Origin: an uncultured Prosthecobacter sp.
Lineage (GTDB): Bacteria > Verrucomicrobiota > Verrucomicrobiia > Verrucomicrobiales > Verrucomicrobiaceae
DNA: 8,424 nt
Assembly (NCBI GenBank): GCA_947523045.1
Contig: CANNUR010000121.1
Span: 1 to 8,424 of the forward strand
Direction of reading: 5' to 3'
Positions 1 to 5,756 of the stretch are shown here, in pieces; positions within the stretch are counted from its first letter, which is position 1; each line of letters starts with the position of its first letter. Under the pieces are notes generated by a model, which worked only from the letters and a program-made list of their open reading frames with translations, was not told where the DNA came from and ran no database searches. A program made the translations under genes and the position numbers.

Positions 1-2
1 AG

Positions 3-737
3 CTGGATGCCCGCAATGCCGATTCCCAGCGCTCCGAATTCGCCCGCTGGCGCGCGCGCGGCGAGACGCTCAACAGGGATGCGGGCCTGCTCGTTCGCTT
101 CGACTTCCAGGATGCCTTCGGCAGCCGTCGCCTGCGCAACGCCGTGGCAGGATCCGAAGTGGCCGATGGCAGCATCGTCGGCGCCACCTGGACCCAGGGT
201 CGCTGGCCGGGCAAGCAGGCCCTCGAGTTCCGCAACGTCAGCGATCGTGTCCGCCTGGCCGTTCCCGGAGAGGTGAACGCGCTGACGCTGTCGGCCTGGG
301 TGCGCGTGCACGGCCTCGACCGAGCCTTCAACTCGCTGTTCATGTCGGAGAGCTGGGGTGACCGCCGGGTGCACTGGCAGATCACCCGCGAGGGCCGGGT
401 TCGCCTCGGGGTGGCGGGCCGGGCGGCCGAGCGTCACGTCGACTACGACACGCCCGTGCTGTTCGGCCCCGAGCGCTTCGGTCGCTGGACCCATCTGGCC
501 GTGGTCTTCGATCCGGACGTCCGCGAGGTGCGGCACTACGCCGACGGCGAGTTGCTGGCGAAGCTGCCACTCAACGATGCCTCGCCGCTGCGGCTGGGCA
601 TCGCTGAGCTCGGCAACTGGAACGACCAGCGCCGGCAGGGCGGGGTGGCCATCCGTCACCTGAGCGGAGCCATGGATGAGTTCGCCCTCTGGCAGCGTCC
701 GCTGGCGGCCGACGAAAGCCGCGCGCTGGCCCGCTGA
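3..737 (+). CDS. LamG/concanavalin A-like domain protein, C-terminal part (5' end outside window)
   Basis: The frame is open from the left edge, so 244 C-terminal residues are visible and the true start lies upstream. An internal GTG at 144 is not a credible start because the homologous-looking sequence begins before it (residues about 27-48, GLLVRFDFQDAFGSRRLRN). Visible residues about 28-235 look like one LamG/pentraxin-type jelly-roll: an early LVRFDFQD strand, GRWPGKQALEF (66-76), LTLSAWVRV (94-102), a central HWQITREGRVRLG stretch, RWTHLAVVFD (161-170), and the typical closing GAMDEFALWQRPL (222-234) before the stop. Such domains bind carbohydrate or protein ligands outside the cytoplasm. 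In Verrucomicrobia and Planctomycetes this text often forms the C-terminus of FecR-type anti-sigma proteins encoded beside an ECF sigma factor. The FecR half and any sigma gene would lie upstream and cannot be seen, so that part is inference. The LamG call is fairly sure. Confidence 0.8.
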   Translation: MDARNADSQRSEFARWRARGETLNRDAGLLVRFDFQDAFGSRRLRNAVAGSEVADGSIVGATWTQGRWPGKQALEFRNVSDRVRLAVPGEVNALTLSAWVRVHGLDRAFNSLFMSESWGDRRVHWQITREGRVRLGVAGRAAERHVDYDTPVLFGPERFGRWTHLAVVFDPDVREVRHYADGELLAKLPLNDASPLRLGIAELGNWNDQRRQGGVAIRHLSGAMDEFALWQRPLAADESRALAR

Positions 738-739
738 GG

Positions 740-773
740 GCGGGGAGGTGGATCTCTCGGCATGCGCCCCCGC
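740..773 (+). terminator. Weak hairpin after the LamG gene, possible terminator
   Basis: GCGGGG at 740-745 can pair with CCCCGC at 768-773, giving a 6-bp GC stem with a loop of about 22 nt just after the stop codon at 737. There is no following T-run and the loop is large, so it is not a canonical intrinsic terminator. Nothing else is recognisable in the 76-bp gap, including no convincing -35/-10 pair and no Shine-Dalgarno sequence before the ATG at 814. Confidence 0.2.
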
Positions 774-813
774 GCTTGCATTCCGCATCGATCTCCGCCT
801 TCTTCGGCCTCCC

Positions 814-1668
814 ATGAGTCTTTCTCCGCAACCTGTCGGCAACCACGTCTCCGTGTGGGGCGAGGGCCCCCTTTGGCATCAGGACCGTCTGCTCTACGTC
901 GATATCGAGGCGCACAAGATCCTTGCCTACCATCCCGCCACCGGTGCGGAGCAGGTGTGGGATGTCGGCCAGCGGGTCGGCACGGTGGTGCCGCGCGCGC
1001 GCGGCGGCCTGGTCTGGGCGGGCGACACCGGCTTTCATTTTCTCGACGAGGCGAGCGGCTTCAGCACGGCGATCGCCGATCCCGAGCCGAACCTGCCGGA
1101 CAACCGTTTTAACGACGGCAAGTGCGATCCCGACGGCCGCCTGTGGGCGGGCAGCATCTGCCTGAAAAAGCGCCCCGAGGCGGCGCTGTACTGCCTGCAC
1201 ACCGACCTGCGAGTCGAAAAGAAGTTCGGCCCGGTGACCAACTCCAACGGCATCATCTGGAGCCACGACGGTGGCACGCTGTACTACATCGACACGCCGA
1301 GCAAGAAGCTGCGCGCCTTCGACTTCGATGTCGCCACCTCGGCAATCTCCGCTGAACGGGTCCTCTGGGACACGGCCGCGGATCCCAGCAGTCCCGATGG
1401 CATGACGATCGATCGCGACGGCCGGCTGTGGATTGCCTTCTGCCATGGCGGCAAGGTCGTCTGCTTCGATCCGGCGACGCAATCGGTGGTCGAGCAGATC
1501 GATTTCCCTTGCATTGAAACCACCGCCTGCGCCTTCGGCGGCCCCGACCTCGGCGATCTCTACGTGACCACCGGCCTCAAGCCCGGTCTCGATGAACCGC
1601 TGGCCGGTCGCCTGTTTGTCTGCCGCCCCGGCGTGTTCGGCGTGCCGGCCACTTCCTTCGCCGGCTGA
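814..1668 (+). CDS. SMP-30/gluconolactonase/LRE family hydrolase
   Basis: A 284-residue cytoplasmic-looking protein of the six-bladed beta-propeller SMP-30/regucalcin family, whose members open sugar lactones or related esters using a divalent metal. Family landmarks are all present and in order: GEGP with metal-ligand Glu17, RFNDGKCDPDGRLWAGS (98-114) with substrate-contacting Arg98 and Asn100, SNGIIWSHDG with metal-ligand Asn145, and SSPDGMTID with catalytic/metal Asp195. The Asn145-to-Asp195 spacing of 50 equals that of human SMP30 (Asn154 and Asp204, from memory). It ends in the usual GVFGVPATSFAG tail, so it is full length and should be active. The ATG at 814 was chosen because the family N-terminus begins about 16 residues before GEGP. 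The frame is open further upstream (ATG 676, GTG 748), but that would overlap or crowd the LamG gene. There is no clear Shine-Dalgarno sequence. It is followed 4 bp later by a prenyltransferase-repeat gene, so the two are probably cotranscribed. The exact substrate cannot be read from the sequence. Confidence 0.93.
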   Translation: MSLSPQPVGNHVSVWGEGPLWHQDRLLYVDIEAHKILAYHPATGAEQVWDVGQRVGTVVPRARGGLVWAGDTGFHFLDEASGFSTAIADPEPNLPDNRFNDGKCDPDGRLWAGSICLKKRPEAALYCLHTDLRVEKKFGPVTNSNGIIWSHDGGTLYYIDTPSKKLRAFDFDVATSAISAERVLWDTAADPSSPDGMTIDRDGRLWIAFCHGGKVVCFDPATQSVVEQIDFPCIETTACAFGGPDLGDLYVTTGLKPGLDEPLAGRLFVCRPGVFGVPATSFAG

Positions 1669-1672
1669 GGTC

Positions 1673-2557
1673 ATGTCGTTCCGCCTCGAAATGCTGCAGG
1701 TGGCGCGGGTGGCGCCGAAGCTGCTCGGTGAGTCGGCTGGGCTGGTCGCCGGCTTTCTGCGCTCGCGCCTGCATCCGGAGGGCGGCTTCCTCGATCGCGG
1801 CGGTCGGCCCGATCTCTATTACACGGTCTTCGGTCTCGAAGGCCTTTCCGCCCTGCAGGCAAGCGTGCCGCTGGAGCCGACCCGCGCCTGGCTGGCCGGC
1901 TACGGCGATGGCGAGGGACTGGATTTCGTGCACCTCTGCTGCCTGGCGCGCTGCCATGCCGGTCTCGGCCTGGAAGGTCTGCCGGAGCCGGCGCGCCTGC
2001 GCTTGGCCGAGCGACTGGAGCGCTGGCGCACCCCGGATGGGGGGTATCATCAGTCGCCCGGTCGCGGCAACGGCAGCGCCTATGGCTGCCTGATTGCCTG
2101 GGGCGCCTACCAGGATCTGGGCCTGCTGCCGCCCGATGCTCTGGCCATCGCCAACTGCATGGACCGGCTGGAGACGCCTGATGGCGCCTGGTCGAATGAA
2201 CCGGGCCTGACGCTGGGCTCGACCACGGCGACCGCCGCCATGCTGTCGCTCTACCGCCATCTGCAGCTGCCGCCACCTGCGGCCGCTCTGAGTTGGTTGG
2301 AGCGGCAATGCCTGCCGGACGGCGGTTTCCTAGCGGTGCCGGGGGCGCCGGTGCCCGATCTGCTGTCGACCGCGGTGGCCCTGCATGCGCTCTCCGACCA
2401 GCCGCAGGCCTTGGCGCGTCTGCGCGAGCCCTGCCTTGATTTCCTCGACTCGCTTTGGAGCGCCGAGGGCGGTTTCCATGGCAACTGGACCGATGACGTG
2501 CTCGATCCCGAGTACACCTATTACGGCCTGCTGGCGCTCGGTCATCTGGCGCTCTGA
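1673..2557 (+). CDS. Prenyltransferase/squalene-cyclase repeat protein lacking the zinc ligands
   Basis: 294 residues that read as an alpha/alpha-barrel of the terpene cyclase/protein prenyltransferase beta-subunit superfamily. Five repeat cores are visible: PEGGFLDRGG (35-44), PDGGYHQSPG (121-130), PDGAWSNEPG (169-178), PDGGFLAVPG (215-224) and AEGGFHGNW (264-272). Each is followed by a helix such as DLYYTVFGLEGL or LLSTAVALHAL. The arrangement resembles Rab geranylgeranyltransferase beta subunit most closely. However, that enzyme's zinc ligands (Asp238, Cys240, His290, from memory) align with Asp229, Leu231 and Tyr281, so two of the three are replaced and zinc-dependent thiol prenylation is unlikely. 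No DxDD (class II cyclase) motif is seen, and at 294 residues it is much shorter than squalene-hopene cyclases. The ATG at 1673 lies 4 bp after the previous stop, with GAGG just 2 nt upstream. The upstream in-frame extension overlaps the SMP-30 gene. No signal peptide is evident. The fold is confident; the function is unknown. Confidence 0.85.
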   Translation: MSFRLEMLQVARVAPKLLGESAGLVAGFLRSRLHPEGGFLDRGGRPDLYYTVFGLEGLSALQASVPLEPTRAWLAGYGDGEGLDFVHLCCLARCHAGLGLEGLPEPARLRLAERLERWRTPDGGYHQSPGRGNGSAYGCLIAWGAYQDLGLLPPDALAIANCMDRLETPDGAWSNEPGLTLGSTTATAAMLSLYRHLQLPPPAAALSWLERQCLPDGGFLAVPGAPVPDLLSTAVALHALSDQPQALARLREPCLDFLDSLWSAEGGFHGNWTDDVLDPEYTYYGLLALGHLAL

Positions 2558-2598
2558 CTCCGCTGCAGCGCGTATGACGCAGACGGGACCAGCAGAGC

Positions 2599-3252
2599 TC
2601 AGGCTTCGCCAGCCCGGTCGAGGCGGTAAATGACGCGGCGCAGTCCGGAGTTTTCCTCGACTGATCGGCCGACCGTGCAGCCGAGCAGGCGCTCAATCAT
2701 CTCGCACTCGATCTTTTCGACGAGCGGGTACTTCTTCACGACCTCGGCAAAGGGGCAGTGGTAGTCGACTAGGCGCAGGGCGCCAGTGGGCGCGCGTTCG
2801 ACGGCGGACAGGCAGCCCTCCTGGGTGCGCAGGCGGGCGAGCATGATGGCCTTGTTCTCCAGGACCTCCTCGGCGTCGATCGCCGGTTGGAAACGGGCGG
2901 TGCGTTCCTGCAACCAGGCATAGAGCAGCTTTTCTGCGGCATTGGGACCAAACACCCGCTCGGCCTGGGCGAGCAGTTCGAGAATGGGACCGCTGCAGCC
3001 GCTGTCGAAAACGGGATTGAGCTTGGCGGTCAGGCGGTAGATCTTTTCCGGCCGACCGTGCGGCACCGGATGGCGCCAGGTGTCGAGGTAACCCTTGCGG
3101 ACCATGGCGTCGCAGTGCTGTTTGACCCCCATGTAGCTCATTTTGAGCGGGGCGCGCAACTCATTGACCGTCATGCCCGAGGACTGCTTGAGGAGGCGGA
3201 TGATCTCGATGGCGGGGGAGGGGAGCAGGTCGCGCAGGAGAGAAAGGATCAT
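2599..3252 (-). CDS. Winged-helix transcriptional regulator, SufR-like / COG2345 (ArsR/DeoR-type)
   Basis: 217 residues. The N-terminal third is a winged helix: LPSPAIEIIRLLKQSSGMTV, then ELRAPLKMSYMGVKQHCDAM as the helix-turn-helix (31-50), KGYLDTWR, and the wing with HGRPEKIYRLT (65-75). That wing sequence is typical of SufR/COG2345 regulators. The C-terminal sensor half has YHCPFAEVVKKYPLVEKIE (164-182) and LLGCTVGRS (189-197), ending in RRVIYRL. In SufR three Cys hold a [4Fe-4S] cluster. Here Cys166 matches the first, while the second and third positions appear to be Glu179 and Val208. Cys183 and Cys192 are nearby but off register. It may therefore sense something else, or use different ligands. 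It starts 120 bp from the divergent kamA, so control of itself and of kamA is plausible but inferred. No suf genes are in the window. Its end converges on the prenyltransferase-repeat gene with 41 bp between and no strong terminator. The ATG at 3252 lacks a Shine-Dalgarno sequence but leaves just enough residues before the winged helix. Confidence 0.85.
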   Translation of the reverse strand: MILSLLRDLLPSPAIEIIRLLKQSSGMTVNELRAPLKMSYMGVKQHCDAMVRKGYLDTWRHPVPHGRPEKIYRLTAKLNPVFDSGCSGPILELLAQAERVFGPNAAEKLLYAWLQERTARFQPAIDAEEVLENKAIMLARLRTQEGCLSAVERAPTGALRLVDYHCPFAEVVKKYPLVEKIECEMIERLLGCTVGRSVEENSGLRRVIYRLDRAGEA

Positions 3253-3286
3253 GGCCGCAGGACGAACGTAACGGACGGAGAGCCCT

Positions 3287-3303
3287 GGCCCATAGGCCTT
3301 TTT
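3287..3303 (+). repeat. Short inverted repeat GGCC-CATA-GGCC followed by five T
   Basis: A 4-bp perfect stem with a 4-nt loop is followed by TTTTT (3299-3303), located 34 bp upstream of the regulator start and 70 bp upstream of kamA. It resembles a very short intrinsic terminator on the plus strand. No plus-strand gene lies immediately upstream, so it could instead be a small operator half-site pair or chance. The stem is too short to be confident. Confidence 0.25.
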
Positions 3304-3325
3304 GCCATCTTTTTCCGCAACAAGT

Positions 3326-3367
3326 TTGACAGGTGCTTTTTCCCGGTCGTAACCTTTGCCCTAGAAT
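3326..3367 (+). promoter_or_regulatory. Candidate sigma-70 promoter of kamA
   Basis: TTGACA at 3326-3331 is a perfect -35 consensus. An 18-bp spacer leads to TAACCT at 3350-3355, which matches TATAAT at only 3 of 6 positions. A better -10 hexamer, TAGAAT (5 of 6), lies at 3362-3367, but it is 30 bp from TTGACA and its own -35 position (around 3339-3344) is poor. The first choice gives a 5' leader of about 10 nt. The second puts the transcription start at or next to the A of the ATG at 3373, which would make a leaderless message. No Shine-Dalgarno sequence precedes the ATG, which suits either arrangement. Confidence 0.5.
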
Positions 3368-3372
3368 CCCCA

Positions 3373-4539
3373 ATGCGCCCGCCGCCCGCCACGCTTCCCG
3401 AGAAGGAGTTTCGTTCGCACGCCCCTGGATTCTGGCGGGACGAGCTCGTGCCGCCGGAAGACTGGAACTCCGCGGCTTGGCAACTGCGCCATCGGATCAC
3501 GACGCTGGCGCAACTCGAGAAGCACCTGGTGCTGACCGATGAGGAGCGCGCCGGTGTCCTGCTCAGCGGCAACAAGCTGGCGATGGCGATCACGCCCCAC
3601 TATTTCAACCTGATCGATCCCGAGGATCCCGAGGACCCGATTCGGCGTCAGGTCATCCCGCGCATCGAGGAGACCTGGGACGATCCCGAGGAAATGGCCG
3701 ATCCTTGTGGCGAGGACGGCCGCATGCCGGTGCCCGGGCTGGTCCACCGTTACCCGGATCGCGTGCTGTTTCTGGTGACCGACCGCTGCGCCAGCTACTG
3801 CCGCTACTGCACCCGCAGCCGCGTGGTCAGCGGGGTGGGTGAGCAGGAACTGCACACCGATCACGAGGCCGCCTTCCGCTACCTGGAAAAGCACACCGAG
3901 GTGCGCGACGTTCTGCTCAGCGGTGGCGACCCCCTGCTGTTCAGCGACGCCAAGCTGGAGGCCATCCTGTCGCGCCTGCGCGCCATCCCGCACATCGAGT
4001 TTCTGCGCATCGGCAGCCGCGTGCCGATCTTCCTGCCGCAGCGCATCACGCCCGAGCTCTGCCGCATGCTGCAGCGCTACCACCCGCTCTGGCTGAGCAT
4101 TCACACCAACCACCCGCGCGAACTGACCACCGAGGTGCGTGAGGCGCTCGGCCGCCTGGCGGACCACGGCGTGCCGCTCGGCAATCAGAGCGTCCTGCTG
4201 CGCGGGGTGAACGACGATGCCGAGGTGATGAAGTCGCTCGTCCACAAGTTGCTCATGTGCCGTGTGCGGCCCTACTACCTGTATCAGTGCGACCTCATCC
4301 AGGGCAGTTCGCACCTGCGCACCAGCGTGCAGGCCGGGGTCGACATCATTGAGCAGTTGCGCGGCCACACCACCGGCTACGCCGTGCCGCAGTTTGTCAT
4401 CGATGCCCCCGGTGGCGGCGGCAAGGTGCCGGTCAATCCCGACTACGTGCTTCTGCGCGATGAACAACGCACGCTCATCCGCAACTTCGAGGGGCGCAGC
4501 TTCGAGTACCCCGAGCCGGCCATGGCGCGCCTGCCCTGA
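3373..4539 (+). CDS. kamA: Lysine 2,3-aminomutase (radical SAM, PLP-dependent)
   Basis: 388 residues, slightly shorter than clostridial KamA (416). It interconverts L-lysine and L-beta-lysine in the cytoplasm. Radical-SAM Cys139, Cys143 and Cys146 form the CxxxCxxC motif (RCASYCRYCTR), with SGGDP at 183-187 for SAM binding. The PLP-binding lysine is Lys351 in DAPGGGGK. Asp307 (YYLYQCDL) and Asp344 (VIDAPGG) match Asp293 and Asp330, which hold the lysine side-chain amine in the clostridial enzyme, and their spacing of 37 is identical. This argues for lysine rather than glutamate as substrate and against the elongation-factor-P enzyme EpmB. The frame stays open upstream to 2887, but that stretch is antisense to the regulator gene. 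The ATG at 3373 gives a normal N-terminus (FRSHAPGFWRDELVPPEDWNSAAWQLRHR) and sits just after the promoter. Beta-lysine could feed lysine degradation or, after acetylation by AblB, act as an osmolyte. Neither ablB nor kamD/kamE-type genes are visible here. Confidence 0.94.
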   Translation: MRPPPATLPEKEFRSHAPGFWRDELVPPEDWNSAAWQLRHRITTLAQLEKHLVLTDEERAGVLLSGNKLAMAITPHYFNLIDPEDPEDPIRRQVIPRIEETWDDPEEMADPCGEDGRMPVPGLVHRYPDRVLFLVTDRCASYCRYCTRSRVVSGVGEQELHTDHEAAFRYLEKHTEVRDVLLSGGDPLLFSDAKLEAILSRLRAIPHIEFLRIGSRVPIFLPQRITPELCRMLQRYHPLWLSIHTNHPRELTTEVREALGRLADHGVPLGNQSVLLRGVNDDAEVMKSLVHKLLMCRVRPYYLYQCDLIQGSSHLRTSVQAGVDIIEQLRGHTTGYAVPQFVIDAPGGGGKVPVNPDYVLLRDEQRTLIRNFEGRSFEYPEPAMARLP

Positions 4540-4595
4540 GTCGGTGCAATTGCGGACTTGTCGCCCCGCCCGGGCGCAGGCAATGATGCGGCCGC

Positions 4596-5756
4596 ATGCT
4601 CCGGTATCAGATCCTTGTCGCCCTGCTTCACGTCCTCGTCTTTCTCATTGGGGCGGGCATCGGCTCCTTTCTGAATGTCGTCATCCATCGGCTGCCGCGC
4701 GGGCTGTCGGTCAATGAACCGCGCCGGTCCTTCTGCCCATCCTGCCGCTGGCAGATCCCCTGGCATCAGAACCTGCCGGTGCTGAGCTGGCTGTTCCTGC
4801 GCGGGCGCTGCGCCAACTGCCGTGCGCCCATCCCGGTGCGTTACCTGGTCGTCGAACTGGTCACCGGGCTGCTATTCTACGCGGTCTTCCTGCGCTTTGG
4901 CGGCGACTGGGCCCTGGCGGCCGATTGGGGGCCGAGGGTGCTTTGCCTCTGGCTGTTCACCGCCCTGCTGGTGGCGGGCACCTTCATCGACATCGAGCAC
5001 TACCTGCTGCCGCACCCGATCACGATCGGCGGCACGGTGGCTGGCCTGTTCTGTGCCACCCTGCTGCCGGACCTGCTCGGTCAGGAGACGCGGTTGCACG
5101 GCTTTTTGGTTTCCTTTGGCAGCGCCGCGCTCGGTCTCGGCGGTCTCTGGCTGGTGGTGGAGCTCGGCAAGCTCGCCTTCGGTCGCAAACGCCACCGGTT
5201 CGAGGGTCAGCAGCCGTGGAGTGTCACCCAGCCCGATGAGAACCTGCCGCCGATCGTGACCCTGGACGGCGAGGCGTATTCCTGGGAGGACCTTTTTAAT
5301 CGCGCCAGCGACCGCCTCGTTCTGGCTTGCGCCCGCCTGAAGACCAACGCCGGCGAATGGCGCGATGTGAGCGTGGAACTGTGGGCGGAGAAACTGGTGG
5401 TGCGTCCGGCCAGCGGCGACGTCCAGGAATTCCGCATCGAAGACGTGACCCTGCTCGAGGGCACGGCCAGCGAGGTGGTGATTCCGCGCGAGGCGATGGG
5501 CTTTGGCGACGTGCTTTTCCTGATGATGATCGGCTCCTTCCTCGGCTGGCAGGCGGTGATCTTCACGGTCTTCGCCGCCTCAGTACTGGGCACCCTGCTG
5601 TCGGGGGCCACCCGCCTGTTTGGCCAGGCGGCCTGGAGCAGCAAGCTGCCCTTCGGTCCCTACCTGGCCGGTGGCGCGCTGATCTGGGTGTTCAGCGGCC
5701 CGGCGTTGCTGGCCTGGTATCTCGGCAAGCTGCGGCCGCCGGGGGTAGACTGGTGA
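4596..5756 (+). CDS. pilD: Type IV prepilin leader peptidase / N-methyltransferase with a large internal insert
   Basis: An inner-membrane aspartyl protease (A24 family) that cleaves and N-methylates type IV pilin and type II secretion pseudopilin precursors. The first helix (about 6-30) contains GIGSFLNVVIHRLPRG. A cytoplasmic zinc loop follows with two CxxC pairs (Cys47/Cys50, Cys72/Cys75), then several hydrophobic helices. The catalytic Asp residues are Asp132 in IDIEHYLLPHPIT and Asp305 in GFGD, and the C-terminus has the familiar PFGPYLAGG (352-360). At 386 residues it is about 100 longer than the usual 270-290. The excess lies at about 197-300, after the basic GRKRHR and before REAMGFGD. 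It is soluble, partly beta-rich in appearance, and contains SWEDLFNRASDRLV. The common LLPD is LLPH here. The gene begins 56 bp after kamA in a gap with no terminator or clear Shine-Dalgarno sequence. Its stop directly abuts the opposing efflux gene. No pilus genes are adjacent. The zinc Cys pairs suggest methyltransferase competence. Confidence 0.92.
   Translation: MLRYQILVALLHVLVFLIGAGIGSFLNVVIHRLPRGLSVNEPRRSFCPSCRWQIPWHQNLPVLSWLFLRGRCANCRAPIPVRYLVVELVTGLLFYAVFLRFGGDWALAADWGPRVLCLWLFTALLVAGTFIDIEHYLLPHPITIGGTVAGLFCATLLPDLLGQETRLHGFLVSFGSAALGLGGLWLVVELGKLAFGRKRHRFEGQQPWSVTQPDENLPPIVTLDGEAYSWEDLFNRASDRLVLACARLKTNAGEWRDVSVELWAEKLVVRPASGDVQEFRIEDVTLLEGTASEVVIPREAMGFGDVLFLMMIGSFLGWQAVIFTVFAASVLGTLLSGATRLFGQAAWSSKLPFGPYLAGGALIWVFSGPALLAWYLGKLRPPGVDW

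Larger units (their letters stand above)
3253..3372. promoter_or_regulatory. Divergent promoter region between regulator and kamA
   Basis: 120 bp, clearly richer in A/T than the flanking genes, lying between two genes that read away from each other. It should hold both promoters and any operator. On the plus strand a perfect TTGACA lies at 3326-3331. On the minus strand I find no convincing -35/-10 pair. The only clear symmetric element is GGCC-CATA-GGCC at 3287-3298. I could not find a longer inverted repeat overlapping the TTGACA box, so the regulator's operator is not identified. Confidence 0.6.

Noticed and set aside
676..813. Upstream starts for the SMP-30 gene (ATG 676, GTG 748)
   Set aside because: They would overlap or crowd the LamG gene and add residues not found in the family N-terminus. 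The ATG at 814 fits the usual distance to the GEGP motif.
571..1674. A 367-codon minus-strand frame antisense to the SMP-30 gene
   Set aside because: The opposite strand has a complete, motif-bearing SMP-30 protein. The antisense translation is compositionally biased and matches nothing I know.
2558..2598. Possible terminator hairpin between the converging prenyltransferase-repeat and regulator genes (GCGT-ATG-ACGC)
   Set aside because: Only a 4-bp stem with a 3-nt loop and no T-run on either strand, so it is not distinguishable from chance.
1671..2696. A 341-codon minus-strand frame spanning the prenyltransferase-repeat gene, and a 243-codon one at 1577-2308
   Set aside because: Arg/Pro/Ala-rich shadow translations opposite a gene with clear repeat motifs.
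2887..3372. In-frame upstream extension of kamA by 162 codons
   Set aside because: This stretch is the antisense of the regulator gene plus the promoter region. The translation lacks domain features, and KamA family proteins begin near the ATG at 3373.
3361..4467. A 368-codon minus-strand frame antisense to kamA
   Set aside because: It is a shadow of the kamA coding pattern, with no motif of its own and an Ala/Val/Gln/His-rich composition.
4540..4595. Promoter or terminator in the kamA-prepilin peptidase gap
   Set aside because: TTGTCG and CAATGA are poor matches to sigma-70 boxes, and GCCCGGGC is a short palindrome without a T-run. I see nothing supportable in these 56 bp.
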